Shown piece after piece: positions 62,015 to 64,000 of a stretch of 64,000 nucleotides of DNA. Where the stretch lies: the NCBI RefSeq assembly GCF_036075115.1, contig NZ_CP107958.1:3596001-3660000 (forward strand). The letters are read 5' to 3'. The DNA is from Streptomyces sp. NBC_00377 (GTDB taxonomy: Bacteria > Actinomycetota > Actinomycetes > Streptomycetales > Streptomycetaceae). The notes under the pieces were generated by a model. It saw only the letters and a program-made list of their open reading frames with translations, was not told where the DNA came from and did no database searches. The first letter of the stretch is position 1. Each line of letters starts with the position of its first letter. The position numbers and the translations under genes were made by a program.

Positions 62015-63189
62015 ACCCGGTGATCGTGGTGGGAGCGGGCCCGGTGGGTCTGTCGGCCGCGCTGGCGCTGCGCGGGCACGGGCTGCCGGTCGTGCTCCTG
62101 GAGGCGGATCCCGAGGACCGTGAACGGCCGGGCAGCCGGGCGCTGTTCGTGCACCGGGAGAGCCTGCGGCTGCTCGACGCGATGGCTCCGGGGCTGGCCG
62201 CCGAGATCACGGCGTACGGCCGGACCTGGCACACCCGGCGCACCCTCTACCGGGGCCGCGAGGTGTACTCGCGCACCTTCCCGCCCCCGTCCGGGCTGCC
62301 GCCGTTCACCAGCCTGCGCCAGCTGGACACGGAGCGCTTCCTGCGTGTCGCGTGCAAGCGGGCGGGGGTGGAGTTCGTCTGGGACGCGCGGATCGCGGGC
62401 GTCCGCTCCTGCGGCACGGGTGTCTCGCTGGCCGCCGCGGACGGGCGGGAGTGGAGCGCCCCGTACGTGGTCGCCGCCGACGGCGCCCGCTCGGCCGTCC
62501 GGGGCGGGCTGGGCATCCCCATGGAGGGCGTGCGAGGCGAGGGCTTCCACGTCGTCGTCGACGTGGCGGACCTGCCGGGGGCCGAACTGCCGCTGGAGCG
62601 GGTCTTCCACTACGAGCATCCGGGCGTCGGGGGCCGCAGCGTGATGCGGGTGCCGTTCACCGGGGGCTTCCAGGTGGACCTCCAGTGCCGCGACGACGAC
62701 GCGGAGGCGGCCTACGGCACCGAGGACGCCGTGCGGGAGTGGCTGCCCGGGGTCGTGGGCGACGGGTACGCCGACCGGATCCTGTGGGTGTCGACGTACC
62801 GCTTCCTTCGCAAGGTCGCGGCCTCCTTCACCGATCCGCACGGGCGGGTGCTGCTCGTCGGTGAGGCGGCGCATCTGTTCCCGCCGTTCGGCGCGCGCGG
62901 CATGAACAGCGGGATCGCCGACGCGGCGGCCGCCGCACAGGCCGTGGCGGCCGGGACGCCGCAGGCGGTGGCGGCGTTCGCGGACGTACGCCGGGCGGCG
63001 GGGCTGTTCAACAGCGAGGCCGCGGGAGTCGCCCTGGAGCATCTGCGGCCACGGCGGCGGGCCGTACGGCTGAAACAGCGGGCGGCGGCCGCCCTCGCGC
63101 CCGTGCTGCCGTCGTGCGGCTCGTGGCTGGAGCACGCGCCGTACGGGCCCCGGGCCGGGGCTCCGGCGGTGGCGGGCGGGAAGTACTGA
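62011..63189 (+). CDS. Class A FAD-dependent monooxygenase in the PABA cluster
   Basis: 392 residues, GTG overlapping the synthetase stop. VIVVGAGPVGLSAALALRGH (GxGxxG), VVAADGARSAVRGGLGI and GRVLLVGEAAHLFPPFGARG (GD motif, here GE) give the class A hydroxylase layout. The GD motif Asp is replaced by Glu. In context it may hydroxylate or decarboxylatively hydroxylate a PABA-derived ring. Coupled at the 5' end; 10 bp before the PabC-like gene. Confidence 0.85.
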   Translation: MNPVIVVGAGPVGLSAALALRGHGLPVVLLEADPEDRERPGSRALFVHRESLRLLDAMAPGLAAEITAYGRTWHTRRTLYRGREVYSRTFPPPSGLPPFTSLRQLDTERFLRVACKRAGVEFVWDARIAGVRSCGTGVSLAAADGREWSAPYVVAADGARSAVRGGLGIPMEGVRGEGFHVVVDVADLPGAELPLERVFHYEHPGVGGRSVMRVPFTGGFQVDLQCRDDDAEAAYGTEDAVREWLPGVVGDGYADRILWVSTYRFLRKVAASFTDPHGRVLLVGEAAHLFPPFGARGMNSGIADAAAAAQAVAAGTPQAVAAFADVRRAAGLFNSEAAGVALEHLRPRRRAVRLKQRAAAALAPVLPSCGSWLEHAPYGPRAGAPAVAGGKY

Positions 63190-63199
63190 GGAGGACCGA

Positions 63200-64000
63200 G
63201 TGGGTGCACGAGCGACCGTCGCCGAGGGGTTGTCGACATGGACGCCCGGTCGTGGGCTGACCGCCGGTCCGGGACCCGTGGCGGACGGGCCGCTGCTGGT
63301 CGCGGACTCGTGGCTGGTCCGCGAGGGCCGGGTGCGCGGGTACCGCAGGCACCGTGAGCGGTTCCTGCGGGCCTGCGCGGAGTGCGGCGGCCCGGGGCCG
63401 CGTCGGCTGGTCGAGTTCTGGCAGGACGTGACCGCCGCGTTGCCGCGCACGGGCGAGTGGTTTCCCCGAGTCGAACTCACGGCGGATTCCCTGGAGTTGA
63501 GGTTGCGGCTGCGGCCGGCCCCGCCGCTCGGCACGGAGGTGCGGCTCTGGTCGGTCGGCCAGCCGGACCGGCGGACGGCGCCCCGCCGCAAGGGCCCGGA
63601 CCTGGACGTCCTGGCCCGGGTGCGGGGGCGGGCGGTCGAAGAGGGAGCTCAGGAGGGGGTGCTGGTCGGCCCGTCCGGGGTGGTGCTGGAGTCGGCCACC
63701 GCGAGCGTGCTGTGGTGGGAGCGGGACACCCTGTGCCTGCCGCCGCCCCGGCTGCCCGTGCTGCCCGGAGTGACCGTCGCACTGGTTCGCGAACGTGCCG
63801 CTCGGTCCGGGATCCGGACCGCGCACCGCGAACGCACCGTGGCCGGGCTGGCCGGCCGTGAGGTGTGGCTGGTGAACGCGCTGCACGGGATCCGGCCGGT
63901 GACGGGCTGGACCGGGGATCCGATGACAGCCGGTCCGGCGCCGCGGGCGGGGGAATGGCGGAAGTGGCTGGACGGATTGTCGGAGCCGCTTCCGGATATC
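63200..64000 (+). CDS. PabC-like aminotransferase class IV protein (cut by right window edge)
   Basis: From GTG 63200 the frame is open for 267 codons to the last base, with no stop, so the gene continues outside. Features: an Arg-rich YRRHRERFLRAC segment (normally GLFETLR..HLERL), the PLP Lys in TAPRRKGPDLDVLARVR, VLESATASVLWWERDTL (equivalent to E-T-S-N), and VWLVNALHGIRPV near the end, as in aminodeoxychorismate lyase. With pabAB upstream it completes PABA synthesis: it would eliminate pyruvate from aminodeoxychorismate. Confidence 0.8.
   Translation, partial: MGARATVAEGLSTWTPGRGLTAGPGPVADGPLLVADSWLVREGRVRGYRRHRERFLRACAECGGPGPRRLVEFWQDVTAALPRTGEWFPRVELTADSLELRLRLRPAPPLGTEVRLWSVGQPDRRTAPRRKGPDLDVLARVRGRAVEEGAQEGVLVGPSGVVLESATASVLWWERDTLCLPPPRLPVLPGVTVALVRERAARSGIRTAHRERTVAGLAGREVWLVNALHGIRPVTGWTGDPMTAGPAPRAGEWRKWLDGLSEPLPDI

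Overview
The window is high-GC DNA with GTG and TTG starts, translationally coupled (ATGA/GTGA) operons and many leaderless-looking promoters. Together with the gene content this points to a Streptomyces chromosome. From memory, the order sdhCDAB ... D-Ala-D-Ala carboxypeptidase ... trpS, glyA resembles the core region around SCO4837-SCO4882 of S. coelicolor, read in descending order; this was not checked by any search.

Region by region: 0-7.3 kb is a cell-surface glycopolymer locus with a DUF6716 glycosyltransferase (cut by the left edge) and two inverted, paralogous pairs of GT2 glycosyltransferase plus polysialyltransferase-like protein. The pairs flank an acyltransferase and a block of intergenic repeats. 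7.5-12.3 kb holds a membrane GT-C-like protein facing an operon of a DPM1-like glycosyltransferase, a GtrA protein and a flavoprotein. 12.4-16.2 kb has a TetR regulator with twin operators facing a FAD monooxygenase, then a methylmalonyl-CoA mutase catalytic subunit without a B12 domain. 16.4-23.5 kb has an L,D-transpeptidase-like lipoprotein, two tandem ECF sigma/putative anti-sigma pairs and three small Streptomyces-type hypotheticals. 23.6-29.8 kb has a secreted GH20 hexosaminidase, an OHCU-decarboxylase-like gene that appears to start with CTG, and succinate dehydrogenase sdhCDAB with a strong terminator.

29.8-33.6 kb has TM2-domain and DUF2752 membrane proteins, a VOC protein, and a self-contained TetR operon with two 14-bp palindromes, one covering the -35 box. 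33.7-43.2 kb has an MMPL transporter with a fused carboxypeptidase-regulatory domain, a two-component system, an orphan peptide-binding protein, a metallophosphoesterase and a D-Ala-D-Ala carboxypeptidase. 43.2-48.3 kb carries the decaprenyl-phospho-arabinose type pathway known from mycobacteria (DPPR synthase, PAP2 phosphatase, DprE1, DprE2, with GtrA and a BrkB-like protein), divergently arranged around a duplicated palindromic site. 48.4-53.5 kb has a 2'-5' RNA ligase-like protein, trpS, glyA behind a ZTP (pfl) riboswitch, and a YgiC-like ligase next to a small lipoprotein.

From about 54.5 kb to the right edge lies what looks like an undescribed secondary-metabolite cluster built on p-aminobenzoate: a DUF3050 putative heme-oxygenase-like diiron protein, an ABM-domain membrane protein, fused PabAB, a benzoate-CoA-ligase-type enzyme, a second adenylate-forming enzyme, a class A flavin monooxygenase and a PabC-like aminotransferase class IV protein, the last cut by the window end. 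The genes from pabAB through the monooxygenase are coupled or tightly spaced, so PABA supply, activation and oxidation are probably co-expressed. The rest of the cluster must lie beyond 64 kb.
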